From NCBI GenBank assembly GCA_936432065.2, contig OW386291.2, forward strand, positions 106,767,823 through 106,831,822: a stretch of 64,000 nucleotides of DNA, read 5' to 3'. Under the pieces are notes generated by a model, which made no database searches, had not been told where the DNA came from, and saw only the letters and a list, made by a program, of their open reading frames with translations. Source of the DNA: Rutpela maculata (Eukaryota; Arthropoda; Insecta; Coleoptera; Cerambycidae). This document shows positions 22,463 to 34,961 of this stretch, piece by piece. The position numbers and the translations under genes were made by a program. Every line of letters begins with the position of its first letter. Position 1 is the stretch's first letter.

Positions 22463-22965
22463 TATCTATTATTTTTAAATAACAGCAGATACCTCGATAA
22501 AATAAAGTGAAATGTTTTAAATCAACACGATCCGTTAGAACACATCTGTCATTTGACTGGCCGTTGACATTGTTGTCATGTTTTGCTAATGGGCATTAAA
22601 AATTATTTAAAATATTAATAATTCACGCCTATTATTATTTTTTACATAAGAAAATTAAATTTCGCGGATAAATATATTAAAATTGATTTAATAAATAAGC
22701 TTTATATTCCAGTTTTCTTCAAACATCCTCACTAGAACTAGAGAAGGAATTTCAACTTGGCTTGTATAAAACCATTCTATCAACAAATCCATACAGTTCA
22801 ACTACGTCATCGGCAAGTTTAACGACGTCACCCATTTAAAACACCTGTTGCTACACTTATAACTTCTGTTTTCTCAAAAAATTGATAATTAATTTCGCGG
22901 AAATCTGTATTGGAAGGCTTGTTTGTACATATTCTATGATATTATTCAATTAAAAAAAAAAAATA
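22463..22965 (-). repeat. Upstream region of the THAP exon, copy of repeat 1-360
   Basis: 22630-22965 matches 1-355. It lies 5' of the THAP exon on the minus strand, so it is likely the promoter or terminal region of that mobile family. No coding signal. Confidence 0.5.
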
Positions 22966-23069
22966 GGAAAATACCCCATTCCATTTCAAATGACAAGGGT
23001 AGTAGATAAGGGCCTTTTTTCGCCCATTGGCCATGTCATAAAATGTCATTATAATTTCCGAGTAGTATA

Positions 23070-23814
23070 CCGGGTGGCTCAACCGATAGGGACACTCTTG
23101 TAACTCTTGAACGGGCGAATGGGTATTTTTCAAATTTTGTGTAGTGATATGGGATGAAGTTTCCAATTATACGATGTAAAAAACCAAAATGGCCGACTTA
23201 AATGGGACAACCTATATATTTTTGCATATTTGGATGCTGCTGGCCAAAGTACACATGATTTGACCCTCAAATATTATTTTGATTTCCAAAAAATATTAAT
23301 TTTTTAATTTTTTGTTTTATTCATAGAAGGTCGCAATTTTGCCAAAATTGTTAAAAATCAGTCTGAAAGTACTTTTAAAAAATATTAACTCTTCAAATAC
23401 TAACATTAAACACGATTTACTCTTCATTAAGTTCAACGATATTGGTTTTTCAACGAAAACTTTTTTTTTTTAATGGAACTTCTATGGGACAACTTGCTAT
23501 TTAATTAGATCTTTAAATTGCGAAGAAAATAATATGCATAATGTCTACCTTCTTTTTATTTTATTTTTTTTTAATATTTTTTGAAAATCAAAATAATATT
23601 TGAGGGTCAGATCATATGTATTTTGGTCAACAGGATCCAAATATGTAAAAATATGTCCCACTTAAAAATTTGATTTTCATGTAAATTGCATCGAAACCGG
23701 AAGTCGGCCATTTTGGTTTTTTACATCATATAATTGGAAATTTCATCCCATATCACTACACCGATTCGCCCATCCAAAAGTTACAAGAGTGTCCCTATCG
23801 GCTGAGCCACCCGG
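23070..23814. mobile_element. Full-length palindromic MITE, ~745 bp
   Basis: Starts CCGGGTGGCTCAACCGATAG and ends with the complement of CCGGGTGGCTCAGCCGATAG, with TA at both borders (23068-23069, 23815-23816). The halves are inverted copies across the element, including CCAAAATGGCCGAC and TTTGACCCTCAAATATT blocks. Tc1/mariner-like foldback without coding capacity. Confidence 0.75.
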
Positions 23815-23849
23815 TATGTCTTGACAAGTAATAAAAAACAGTTCCTTGA

Positions 23850-24600
23850 AATATTGCATCTAGTAGTAAAAGCGATACATTCCTGGACGACGATGTAAAC
23901 TGTTGGCCGAGGCGTTAAACCGAAGCCAACAAGCACTGAAGTCCGGGAATGTGCTTTTACTATGAGGTATACATACCTACTATTTTATTTAATTAAGGAA
24001 TTTTATTAATGCATAAAAGAAAGAGTCAGAAATTCAGTGCTGATTATTTACTGTCTAAAATATATATAAACAATAGTCCGGGAAAGTAACTTTCCCGGAC
24101 TTTTCTGATAGTTGCTTGGCAACGGACTAAAGCATTAGAATAGCGTATTTTGGGATCTTCAATTGTGCCGAGAAAGTAGAGAAAGTAGACATTCTTGACC
24201 GACTTCAGAAATAGTACATTGTGTAGCTGGTAGTAAAAAGTAATACATTCCCGGACGATGAAAATTGCATTAGAGTCCGAGAATGTGCTTTTACTACGAG
24301 GTAAACATACAATTTTTTCTGAAATCGCAATCAATATTATTATAAATTAAGGAATTTTTATTGTGATAAACTGGTAGTAAAAAGTAATACATTCCCGGAG
24401 GATGAAAATTGCATTGGAGTCCGAGAATGTGCTACGAGGTAAACGTACAATTTTTTCTGAAATCGCAATCAATATTATTATAAATTAAGGAATTTTTATT
24501 GTGATAAAAGTCACAGATTCAGTGCTTATTATTTACTGACTAAAAAATATATAAAAAACAGTCCGGGAAAGTAATTTTTATATACAAGAAACAATCCAGG
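23850..24600 (+). repeat. Tandemly duplicated block, period about 144 bp
   Basis: CTGGTAGTAAAAAGTAATAC begins at 24227 and again at 24371 with nearly identical continuation through GTGATAAA (period 144). A more diverged relative lies at 23855-24050. A related TCTGATAGTTGCTT(G/A)GCAACGGACTAAA segment occurs at 24103 and 25240. The reading frame at 24044-24334 on the minus strand follows from the repeat and has no motif. Confidence 0.6.
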
Positions 24601-24615
24601 CCCGGCCTAAGCCGG

Positions 24616-24700
24616 GATAGTATATTCTGTTACAAGGTTAGAATTGAAATTCGCTACGAGTGAAAGAATTTTCATTCTAACCGAGTAACAGACTCTATTT
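24616..24700. repeat. Stem-loop repeat (family member 3, short)
   Basis: Inverted arms GATAGTATATTCTGTTAC and the complement of a GTAACAGACTCTA end, enclosing GGTTAGAAT / ATTCTAACC and a loop with TTCGCTACGAG. The outer word ATAGTATATT is the complement of the right end of members 1 and 2. Confidence 0.5.
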
Positions 24701-24851
24701 TCTCCACGACCATTAATAAAAAAAAAAACAATTAAATCTGAACAAAACAAGTTATTTATTGAAACAAATATATTACATTGTATTAATATTTATATTTATA
24801 GTGTTTGTGCAATTACTGAATTGACAGTTTTGACATCCACGGCAATCTATA

Positions 24852-25036
24852 TACCGTGCGTGTAGCGGAGCGCTATGCATAGGGAGTAAAATTACAACAT
24901 CGCGCGTGCCAGCTGGCTGAAATGAAATAACAGAGCTGGGATGCTCCGCCCGACGGAGGAATTTACGGCAGCTGTGTTGTCAGATCTCTCGCGCTATGTG
25001 AATGTACATGCCTAACGGGAAATTACACGCACGGTA
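24852..25036. mobile_element. Short TIR element, 185 bp
   Basis: Ends TACCGTGCGTGTA and its exact complement TACACGCACGGTA. Interior is relatively GC-rich and non-coding. Possible MITE; target duplication not resolved. Confidence 0.5.
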
Positions 25037-25950
25037 TTTCGTTAAGCATAATTATGGAATATTCATTCTGGCACTTGTTATATAACGACAATACATGCAA
25101 AACACATAAGAAGCAAGTGTTTCAGAATAAATATTCTATCTCAAGAGTGAGAATTTTTACTTTATATTATTAAAAATGATTTCGGAATTATTATATTCTA
25201 TAATGATTGTGGAGAAAGTAACTTTCTCGGACTGTTTTCTGATAGTTGCTTAGCAACGGACTAAAATACTAGAATAGCGTATTTTGGGATCTAAAATTGC
25301 GCCCTGAGAAAGTAGACATTCTTGACCAATTTCAAAAAAATATATTTTTATTCAATATACACGACAATACGTGGTTTTGAGCTGTGACACGTTTAAATTC
25401 ACACGCAACGTCGACACCACTACGGCTCTCGCGGAAACGCTTTTGTTTTTTGTACATTGAAGCGCTTGATGAACCAATATAAATTGACCATTATTTAAAA
25501 GCTTAAATACTCGACAATGAAATGAGGTATAGATTTTCTTGATTCATCGAGTGTATTTAACCGAAATATACATTAAAAGTTCGGAAAAACGTCAAAAATT
25601 ACTAAAAAACTGAAAATTTGCTTACTTTGAAATGTTATTATTACGACTTACTATTGTTTTTCAAGTGTAAATCGTATAGAAACATAAAGATCATAGGTTC
25701 AACTATAAATAAATAACGTTTAATGCTTTTAACGAGAACTTTATTTTTATGAAATTAGTGGGCGAAAATATATAGCTTATCTACCCTTGTCCGTTATTTT
25801 GACTCCACTAAATGGGTAAATTTAAGAAGACTACGAATTCAAAATGAGTTTTGCACATTAATGTTTCAGTAATATAAATCAAAGGTAACTGTTAAGCAAT
25901 AAATAGATCGAAAAGGTGAAACCTTCCTCTTTAAAATGCTTTTTATTTTA
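25037..25950. other. No gene recognised
   Basis: Contains a copy of the AGAAAGTA..GACATTCTTGACC repeat (25200-25330) also seen at 24170-24210; otherwise AT-rich and featureless. Confidence 0.45.
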
Positions 25951-27720
25951 TTTCGATGATTATCATAGCCCGTATTTCGGATGACATTCCAGAGACGGAC
26001 TCTGAATTACACGATACTATCTAATACTTTTGTAAAGTTACAATCAGAAACATCGGTCGCTAACAATAAGTATTATTGCCACACAAACCAAAAAATCTTT
26101 AAATACAAAATTTTTATTTTATAAACCTTAGTGAAAGTCCAGGCGAACGCTTATTGAGATGTTTACATTTCTCTACAGATAAAAAGAGTCCCTGACCCTC
26201 CAGACAGGTAAAAAATTATTAGTCGTATTATATGGTGTCATTACACAGTAAAGTAATTATTCTTAAATATTACAAGTTCTAAATATTATTTTTTGGTCGA
26301 CCTAGACAATATCTAGATTTTAAAGATATAAATTGGATTTTAATATTACATAAAATATTAGTAGTTATAGTTGTATTGAATATTGTTCAATGATATGGAG
26401 CCCGAAGTATAATAATTATGTTAATAGACTCGAAAGTATTTAAAATAAATTTGTCAAATTCATTTTACATGTATAAACATTAACTCATCGGTTATAAAGC
26501 ACCAAACCAACAGTAAGGTAAGAGTGGAAGTGGTGGGGCTGAAACCTAACGCACACTGCCAAAGCCAAACTAGAGATGAGTTGCTATTTAACAACCTGTT
26601 ATTTTCTAACTGTTATTTGTAAATAGCATTAACAGACTGTTATTTCTGTTCGAAAATAACAGGTGAGAAAACAACAGATAAGATACACGACGTAGTAAAT
26701 AAAAATGTTTTTGCTAACTGCTGTTAAACTGTTATTGAGAAAACAGCAGTAGTAGGTAATGAAATCGCAACGCAACCGCTAATGTAGTTGAATATATTAT
26801 TGAAGTTGAATATTATTGTGGGTATCTTGAGTCATCGGCTTTATGTATACACTTTTTAGTTGTTATTTTAATCATAATATAGGGTATCCAAATCTTTTTG
26901 ATTTTCTTCTCCGTGTGTATATTTTCGATTAACGCACACCGAGTTAAAAATGAAAGGCTGCCAGAGTTTATTTTTGTAGAAATCTCGAGTCATCCACTTT
27001 ATGTACTGACTTTTAGCTGTTTTTTAAATCATATGTTCAGAGCTTTTATATTTTCTTCTCCAACTGTATATTTTCGTTTACCTGCATCTCTAATATTGTC
27101 ATTGTATACGTTGTGTTTGGCGTGTTTATATGCTGGTATTTCTTTATTAATTTAACATGAAACAATATTAATTAAATTCAGTGCTTCACTAGCGTCGATT
27201 ACCCGCTGATATACTATTTCCAGACATAGGTAAGGGAAACTTTCCAATGACTATTTCGGCAGTTTAGTATAATAATGGCGCGCCCATTACCGTAATACAA
27301 ACGGTACAATCGTGGATTTGTGAAGACGCCGGGTTAACATTAAATGATGCAAAGCTCAAGTACCTATCAAAGGTGCAATATTACCCCGTTATGATCGCGT
27401 AAGTTTTTAATTACATGGCATGTGTGGTCTAACTCCCATCAACAGGAAAATAGGGACAAGTGATATTCTTAGAGAAACAGCGCGCGGCGTTCTTTTCGTG
27501 CCGAATATTTAGACTCATATTTAATTATCTATTGTTAATTACGTGGTATTAATCTGCAATGTAACAGTTTGATTTAATGTTTCCAATTGGATGAGCAGTT
27601 AACTACAAAAAGAGATAAGAATTATTATGACTTTGTACTACCCTCCCATGCCGACTCTGCATTTTACGTCAATGTCATCCAAAATACGGGCTCTGATGAT
27701 TATTAAAGAAATTATTACAT
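25951..27720. repeat. Possible TIR element with internal duplication
   Basis: 25951-26000 (TTTCGATGATTATCATAGCCCGT..) matches the complement of 27660-27705 (..ACGGGCTCTGATGATTATTAAAGAAA), and an internal GAGTCATC..TTTATGTA block at 26829 recurs at 26987 (period about 158). The frame at 26898-27155 shows no known motif. Weakly supported as one element. Confidence 0.35.
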
Positions 27721-28530
27721 TTTCTTTTTAAGAACGCACGCAATTTCGCGACCCAACAGCTCGATAATATATTGCTCCGTCCGTCCCTATTACCGCGGTG
27801 AACTCACAATGCTTTTTAATTACCCACTCCAAAACCGTAGCACCCACAAAAAAAAATGCTTAGAACAATATTTTCATAAAATTTCCTCGTCTTTCATTTT
27901 GTCACATACATAATACATATTTTTATACTTACTGAGATATAATTAAAAAACGTGTACATAAATTACTCAATTATTTGGCGATTTTTGGAACAAAGCTCGG
28001 ACCCTATCCCTGCAAACTTTTTTTATTCTCTTCTATATACAGGGTGTTCCTTAATGACGTGCTGATATTTCAGAGTGTGATTCCTTAGGTCATTTTATGA
28101 AGAAAAGTCTTATAAACATTTGTCAACGCGTTTTATTTTATGTAAAAGGTTGAGGTGGGTACCATGTTGTATTAAAAACTTTAAAAACAAGTAAGTAGAT
28201 CAGTTTCAATTTTTCTTCAAAATTTTGCAAAAAAACTGAGTTTACAACACATTAACAAAATTTTACAGTTTCAAAATTAATTTTAATGAAAGAGTTCCCA
28301 ATTCTCAAGGGGTAGTAGCTTTACCCCCAAAATCCACGCCTAACACGCCCTGTCACAGTTTTTCGCATTTTTCCGCGAAATAACTGATCCCACAGATAAT
28401 CTTATACTCATTGATAATATTCTAATAAAATTAAGTCCTATTCATATTTCCTACGTAATGACTTTCGAGCCATAAACTATCAAACTAATAGTGAGGTGGC
28501 TTAGAGCTGTATTTCAAGATTACCGTTACC
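27721..28530. other. No gene; one CAGGGTGTTCC terminus
   Basis: A Tc1/mariner-like terminus CAGGGTGTTCC occurs at 28041 without a partner that I can find. No coding signal. Confidence 0.4.
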
Positions 28531-28708
28531 TGGCGGATAAAAGCACCAAATTTGGTATGAAGGTATACTAATAAATGTTCCCTCTGGAATTTCTAAAAAT
28601 TTTCATGTACAGCACTAAAATTCAAAATGGCCGACAAGTATCAAGACAAGACAAAATATTACTTAACACAATCTATTATACCGTTAATTTTGAATGACAG
28701 CTTTAAGC

Positions 28709-30830
28709 CAACTAATAGATAGATAATCTTTATTTCTCCATTGAAAAAAATATACATATATGCATACAAGAAACAATGCAGAAAAGGTCAAAAAAAAGTA
28801 AATGTAAATATAATATAATACGTAATAAGCTTAAAAGGTAATTATAAAAAAAAACAGAAAGTTAACTAAACAAAAAGTAATTAACTATTTAAAATTCAGT
28901 TGTTGTATAGCAGTTCTTATCTAGTAAAATTTTTTTTAATTTTGATTTAAAGATATGTATACTTGCAGAGAATTTAATATCTTCGGGTAAATAGTTGTAA
29001 AATTTACAGCCTTGGTAAATAAAACTATTTTGAAAAGAACTTGTTCTATGAGAATTGGGTAGTAAAAGATCCTCTGTGTCTGGTTTCATATGGTTAACTT
29101 GATTACTAATAAGACTGAATTTATTTTTGTATACATATGTACAAACTTCACAAATATATTGACCAGCAACAGTTAAAATTTTCAGAGATTTGAAGGCATT
29201 ACGACATGATTCTTTATAATCCAAGTTTAATAAAATACGTATTGCATATTTTTGTAAAACGAATACCCTGTTTACACTACTACTGTTCCCCCAATTTACA
29301 ATTCCATACCTTAGATGTCAGTGAAAATTGGCATAATACAAAGTTTTGAGAACATCCTGACTACAGTGCTTAGACATAAATGTAAGAGCATAACAGCTGG
29401 TCCTTAATTTCATGCAAAAATTATCTACATGTTGATACCATTGCATATGCCGATCAAGTAATACCAAGTATTTTGCTGGCATCATTTGTTTTTATTGGAT
29501 GGTCAGTACCATCGAAAAGGGTAATGTCTTCAATATTACTTCTTAGTGAAAATTGGGTAGAGACAGTCTTTGATTTATTTAAGATTAAATTATTTTCTTT
29601 GGCCCAACATATTATTACTTCATACACTCTTTCGCATGTGACCTTTTTTCATTTAAATTATTACCAATGACTAGGATACTGGTATCGTCAGCATAGCAAA
29701 TCACATGCACATTTGGAACTCTCTCTAGGTGGGTAATTAAGTCATTAGCAAATAATATTTAAAGGAGGGGGCCAAGAATTGAGCCTTGTGGAACTCCTTG
29801 CCTGACAATGCAAGTACTGCTTTCTACTCCACTAGGCAATTTGACAATTTGCATTCTATTCTCCAGATAAGAGGAAAAGATTTGCAGGGCAGTTCCACGG
29901 ACGCCATATCTGGCTAGTTTAAATTCAAGCAATTGGTGATCAACCAAGTCAAAAGCTCTCGAGAAATCCACAAAAAGACCAACAACATATATCTTTTTGT
30001 CAAGAGCATTGATAATTAAATTATGAAAGTTACATAGGGCCGTTTCAATGCTCTTGTTGTGAAGGAGAAAACAATGTATTAAATTTTAAAAAACTTGATA
30101 GTTGGTCCTGGAGATGGAGTTCCAGAAGTTTTGAAAAACTAATAGCTCTATAGTTACTGTATTCAGAGGATGTACTATTGCTAGTTTAAATCTGTGTGGA
30201 AAAGTGCCCTTTTCTATTGATAAAATTATAATGTAAACTAATGGTCTACAAATGACATATTTACATTTTTTTATTAAATTGTTAGAGATGTTGTCATAGC
30301 TACTCGAGTTTGAAGCTTTCAATCTATCTATGAGAGACTCAACATCAAAACTAGAAACTGGATTTAAGAAAAGAGATTTACTAAAATTAGGAATGCTGGA
30401 TTCTAAGTAGTTAATATCACATAAGGGATTTATATTTATGTTGCTAGAAAAGTGCAGATTAAAATTCTCAGCAACTTTTTCTTTATGAACTTCCTTATTA
30501 TTTCTGACAATACATATGTCTCTAGAAATTGTGCTAGTACCCTGTATTGATTTAATTATATTCCGCATAGTTTTGGCTTTGTTGTCAGATTTATAAATTT
30601 CCTAGTCATGGTAACTTTTTTTAGCTGCTTCTAGTTTTTTGATATATAATTTGTTTAGAAAAGCACTATCATCCTTATAGATTCTATTTTTTTTGGAGAG
30701 ATCACTATACAGGGTTACTAGATTTCTTAACTAAATTAATTCTGAGGTAATATATTTGTTACGATCATTGTTTTTATTAATAGTAAGACGTTTCATTGGT
30801 ACTATGTACTAAGTACACTACACACCTAAT
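28709..30830 (-). pseudogene. Jockey/CR1-like LINE, reverse transcriptase region, broken
   Basis: Minus strand, in order: an N-terminal RT segment (30568-30086), motif A MDFSRAFDLVDHQLLEFKL (29971), motif B RQGVPQGSILGPLL (about 29800), motif C CYADDTSIL (29685-29702), then the thumb, and a C-terminal tail with YNYLPEDIKF (about 28975). The 3' end is at about 28709 with an ATCT microsatellite tail. Several stops and frameshifts separate these pieces (for example a TAA just after motif B). Catalytic YADD is kept but the ORF is dead. Confidence 0.75.
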
Positions 30831-30984
30831 TTAGGGTAGTCTACATATTAAATAAAATATATCCATATCATTTATTAGAGTAATGTATAATGCTAATAAG
30901 AGTTCCCAATAAAAAAAAAAAATTATAGTTATTCATTCAATGGAATTCAGTATGCAACGGTTATAAATAATTGCAAATTATACT

Positions 30985-32150
30985 TGGCACTTGCAAAGTG
31001 GTGACCAGTCCAGATTGGCTTTCCCACATTTGCAGTTTTTATAATCTCCTTTGCAGGAACATTTAATCAATTCCCTGCATGATCGGGAAACCTCTGGAAT
31101 TGTTACCCAAACTGGTACTCATGACTCTGAAACCTTTTTCCAAGCAAAATCCTGTGGAGAAGGAATGACTCGCTGTGTTTGTGTGCTGGTCGCCCAAATA
31201 CCTGCTTGATAAACTGTCCTTTGGATATGTTGAAGAAGCGCATCCTCAGTTGGTGGAATTTTGTCCATTGCTCGATTCTTCTGACATAAAAGCTCCTTTT
31301 TTAGAGTGAAACACAGATAGTGCTTGTGATTTTGGCTCCCACAGGTTTGCACAGATGGCACTGATTTGATAAAACCTGTAATGCTTGCCCGTGCCAAAGG
31401 CCACCCAGATATCGGCCAAAGGTTGAATCATTATTAGATCATAGAATGTGCCAGCAAGGATAACAATCACATCTGTATCTACAGTGCGCACAAGGATACT
31501 CTTTGCCCCTTGCTTTAGTGAATGGAGGTCATGAACCACAAGCCTCGTGTCTGCCTCTTCATGATTGCAGTTTTCCATGGGTGTGTTCGAATTGATTTGT
31601 GCAACTGCTTTTCCTGTTGTGACATATACATCTTTGCCTGGTGGCCAGTTGAACTCTACAACCTTGGAAGTAAAAAGTTGAACAATTCCTTCTTGTCCAT
31701 TGAGTCATGGAGAAAGTCCATCCAATTGTGGCAATTTGGTGTTGCCAGATACTTTCCTTCGAATCCTCTCGCCTCTTTTTTCCCGGGTAGACTCCTTTAA
31801 ACTGTCTGGAATGTCCCAAACAACATCTAACCTTTGGGCATTTTCCAGCTGTTTATGAAGGTAAAGTAATTTGGAGTCGGGTTGAAAGGTGCTCTGATTG
31901 GCCTGGCTGCTCAAGACATTGCAGTATTCCAGCCTTGTTGGTTGGCAAATGAAGCTTACCAAAGTCTGAAATGGAAGGAGGGAATGACTGTATCTCATGC
32001 GCAAAAAACTCATCCAAATCAGATTCCCGGTTGTGCGTAGATATATAGAGTTGGCTAAATAGTTCCACATTGTTCTGAAGCACTTTCAGCTTCTTCCCCT
32101 GCAGAGATGTTGCCTTATACTTTGGTCTCTTGAAGAGTGCAAGAGAATCT
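30985..32150 (-). pseudogene. Broken gene of an uncharacterised mobile family with XPG/FEN-like motifs
   Basis: Minus strand pieces: FKRPKYKATSLQGKKLKVLQ and ELFSQLYISTHNRESDLDEFF (32083-31853), DVVWDIPDSLKESTREKRG with RRKVSGNTKLP (about 31830-31720), then NCNHEEADTRLVVHDLHSL (31569), RTVDTDVIVILAGTFYDL (about 31490), and finally KNRAMDKIPPTEDALLQH (31300) to a Cys-rich end CSCKGDYKNCKCGKANLDW (about 31030). I recognise this as a family copied in many invertebrate and fish genomes with no assigned function. The EADTR and DTDVIVI motifs resemble the acidic motifs of FEN1/XPG/Asteroid PIN-like nucleases (inference). Here the usual GCDTT-type motif is missing through an internal deletion, and frameshifts plus an in-frame TGA near 31118 break it. 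Confidence 0.6.
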
Positions 32151-32339
32151 CACTTTTTATGGTTTTTGTAGTAGTGGTGCCTCGAAAAGAAAGAGTCACA
32201 TGTGATATTTTGTCGTATTTGTCGGCCATTTTGGATTTTAGTGCTGTACATGAAAATTTTTAGAAATTCCTAGGCTAACATTTATTATAGTATATCCAAA
32301 GGTACCTTCATTCCAAATTTGGCGCTTTTATCCGCCCGA

Positions 32340-33030
32340 TCGGCACGCGCTTCTCATGTTCTCAATATACAGGCCGCTTCAGTTATGTCACAACAAATTG
32401 CGAAGGGTGATTCCTCTCATCAAAAAAACAAGAATAACATATTTTCCTAAAATGCTTCCTAAGCGCTCTATGAAGCTCACGGTATTCGATCATTTTTTAA
32501 TTTTTGCCTGTGAATGGTACCACTTACAGTTATATGCATTGCGCCCAGAAACTCTCCTGATAAAGGAAAACTACAAATTCTAAACATAATTTTATGTTGA
32601 TTTGATGTAAATCAACTTATCCAAAAAAGCTTCCTAACAGAGCTACAGCCCTTTAATGATGGAACCTTGTCATAAAATTTTTTGAAATATTTTCAAAACG
32701 CTTTTATCTAGTGATAAAACTTGGTACATTTATAAACCTAAAAATTACCCATCGTTTGCTGTAAAAATGATTTTTCTATTGCGATCAAAAGTGTCTCATT
32801 TGGGAGAGGCCAGCGGACATTTTGAACTAAGGGGAATCTTTGAAAGTGGTAGTTTTATGGGCTGGAATGATTAAGAGTTCCCATGTCTAGTGTGATATAA
32901 GTGGGTATTTAATATTTTAACAAACGTGTTAAAATTTTGTGTAGTATACATATACATTTAAATATGTACAAGGATGCTACACTTAAAAATTTTTATAACT
33001 AGATCTTAAATTAAATATTAATCGAATTAG
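32340..33030. other. No gene recognised
   Basis: AT-rich sequence; no motif, RNA gene or paired repeat that I can support. Confidence 0.45.
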
Positions 33031-33813
33031 TCTTTTTTGTAGAATAAATACCCTACTCATTTCTCTGCCGCATCCTCAACTCATAATATTTAATGAGATG
33101 TGTGAGTGACATGACAAATGGTAAACTATTTTCATCCAACGTGTCTTTCATTCGCGGAGGCTGCCAAAAATATGCTTTATCTAATTTTTTACAAATAATT
33201 ATCCCATGATAACTTATAATCTAGTACAGTACCAAAATATTTAGTTTCATCCTTCAGATCGATGCCCAAGATAGTAAAATTTGAAAAATTTTGAAAATGC
33301 ATTACTACAGTTTTCCTTTTGTTCAATTCAATTTATTACTATCACACCAAGCGCTTAACGTATCAATCAATCTAAGTATTTTTTGTATTTCCAGTGTCAT
33401 CTTGGGACCCTATTAAAAACAGTTTTTTTGTAGAATAAATACCCTACTCATTTCTCTGCCGCATCCTCAACTCATAATATTTAATGAGATGTGTGAGTGA
33501 CATAACAAATGGTAAACTATTTTCATCCAACGTGTCTTTCATTTGCGGAGGCTGCCAAAATATGCTTTATCTAATTGTTTACATATAATTATCCCATGAT
33601 AACTTATAATCTAGTACAGTGCCAAAATATTTAGTTTCATCCTTCAGATCGATGCCCAAGATATTAAAATTTGAAAAATTTTGAAAATGCATTACTACAG
33701 TTTTCCTTGTATTCAATATTAATTTATTACTATCACACCAAGCGCTTAACGTATCAATCAGTCTAAGTATTTTTTGTATTTCCAGTGTCATCTTGCGACC
33801 CTATTAAAAACAG
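33031..33813. repeat. 391-bp tandem duplication carrying LINE sequence and a splice acceptor
   Basis: 33031-33422 and 33423-33813 are two copies at an exact offset of 391 bp with few differences. On the minus strand both encode a non-LTR RT thumb fragment (LRLIDTLSAWCDSNKLILN, VVMHFQNF; best frame 33791-33579). On the + strand both end with TTTGTATTTCCAG followed by about 28 bases that, in the second copy, open the exon at 33786. The first copy's 28 bases differ at one position. Confidence 0.75.
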
Positions 33814-34196
33814 CTGAAGAGCTTAGGATAAAAGGGCTAGCTGAGGTCTCCTGGAGAGATGAAGAACAGCAGCCCGGCAATAGTGATTCAAATTCCAATG
33901 GAGTACAAACTGCAATACCTCAAGTTCAAGCTGTCATGGACAGCCCCACCACAAAATTCGACTCACCATCTAACAAAAGAAAACGAGGGCGACCTCCTAT
34001 AGACGATTACGATCAAACGTTCACCACACCCAAAATAATGAATGTGACAGGGGGCCAAGAAGACGCTTATTCCAATGACGCGATGTCCAGCAGCGAACAT
34101 GACTTAAATATTTGGGAGGAAGACCAGTCAGCGAATGAGGCGACAGAAAATACAGAGAATGAGGAACCACCTGTGAAAGTCAAAAAAGAAGTATTG
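33786..34196 (+). CDS. BTB/Pipsqueak-type transcription factor, exon with BTB C-terminus and AT-hook
   Basis: Acceptor TTTGTATTTCCAG ends at 33785; donor GTAGGT starts at 34197. 137 codons, phase 0 at both ends. It opens CHLATLLKTAEELRIKGLAEV, which matches the last helices of the BTB domain in the Bab/Ribbon/Ttk group of insect regulators. Residues 64-72 (KRKRGRPPI) form an AT-hook; a long acidic stretch follows (EHDLNIWEEDQS). The protein is a probable nuclear DNA-binding regulator; BTB mediates dimerisation. Upstream BTB exons are not in the window. An alternative acceptor (TTAAAAACAG, 33813) would drop the LLKTA helix that fits the family, so 33786 is preferred. Candidates are bric-a-brac, ribbon or a related psq gene; I cannot choose. 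Confidence 0.7.
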
Positions 34197-34961
34197 GTAG
34201 GTTTTTTTATGGCATAAATTACATCTTAGTTACTATTCCTCAGTTGAGATTTACAGAGACGAATCTAAAGAATTTTGCGCCATCGCAAAGTGGGCCGAAA
34301 ATTTCAAAAAGTGGCCAAAAATCTAATTTTGTCATAGGCTGATTAACAATCACATATGAAATGAGGAAATAATTATTTAAAAAATAAATGTCAAATGGCT
34401 TTTAGGGGTTGTTTTTCTGTAAAATTGTGTATTTCAGCTTTTTTCTGTTGGACTTTATAGCAGGCCGTTTGAATAATACCGAAAAACTAATTAAAAATAT
34501 ATTTACCATCGGGGGTTGCTTTTAGTGTAGACATTGGCATGTTAATTAATTTTTTCAGTTTAACGTTATCAAAAACTGCTTAATTAATCCATTAAAAAAA
34601 AACTGAAAAAATATTAACCCCCAGGGACGACTTTCAGGGATTGTAAGAGTATATAGAATAAAACGAAATAAATAAATAAGTAAGTAAATAACTATAGAAC
34701 TGAATTTTTTTCGAAACATTCCTTGAACAGGTCAAATTTTATTGATTATTAATACTAATTATAACTTCAAAAGGATATTATAAAGATAAAAAGTAATGTA
34801 ACAATTGATTCCGCATCCCCTTGCATCAAGTGAGCGATGCTACCCAGTGTTCGTGGAATATGTGTGGCACGCTGTAAAAAATCCAAAATTTCGAAAAGGT
34901 TGAATGGGGTTACGACTTTTTTGTATGTTATAAAGGAATGTCTAAGGTATTTTCTACATAT

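Larger units (their letters stand above)
28531..32339. repeat. Inverted-repeat pair bracketing a LINE and a nuclease-like pseudogene
   Basis: 28531-28658 and the complement of about 32208-32339 match over 128 bases (GGCGGATAAAAGC, CCAAATTTGG, CATGTACAGCACTAAAA, AAAATGGCCGACAA). The pair may be TIRs of one large element containing the pseudogene at 30985-32150, into which the LINE inserted, or two halves of a foldback. Confidence 0.5.
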
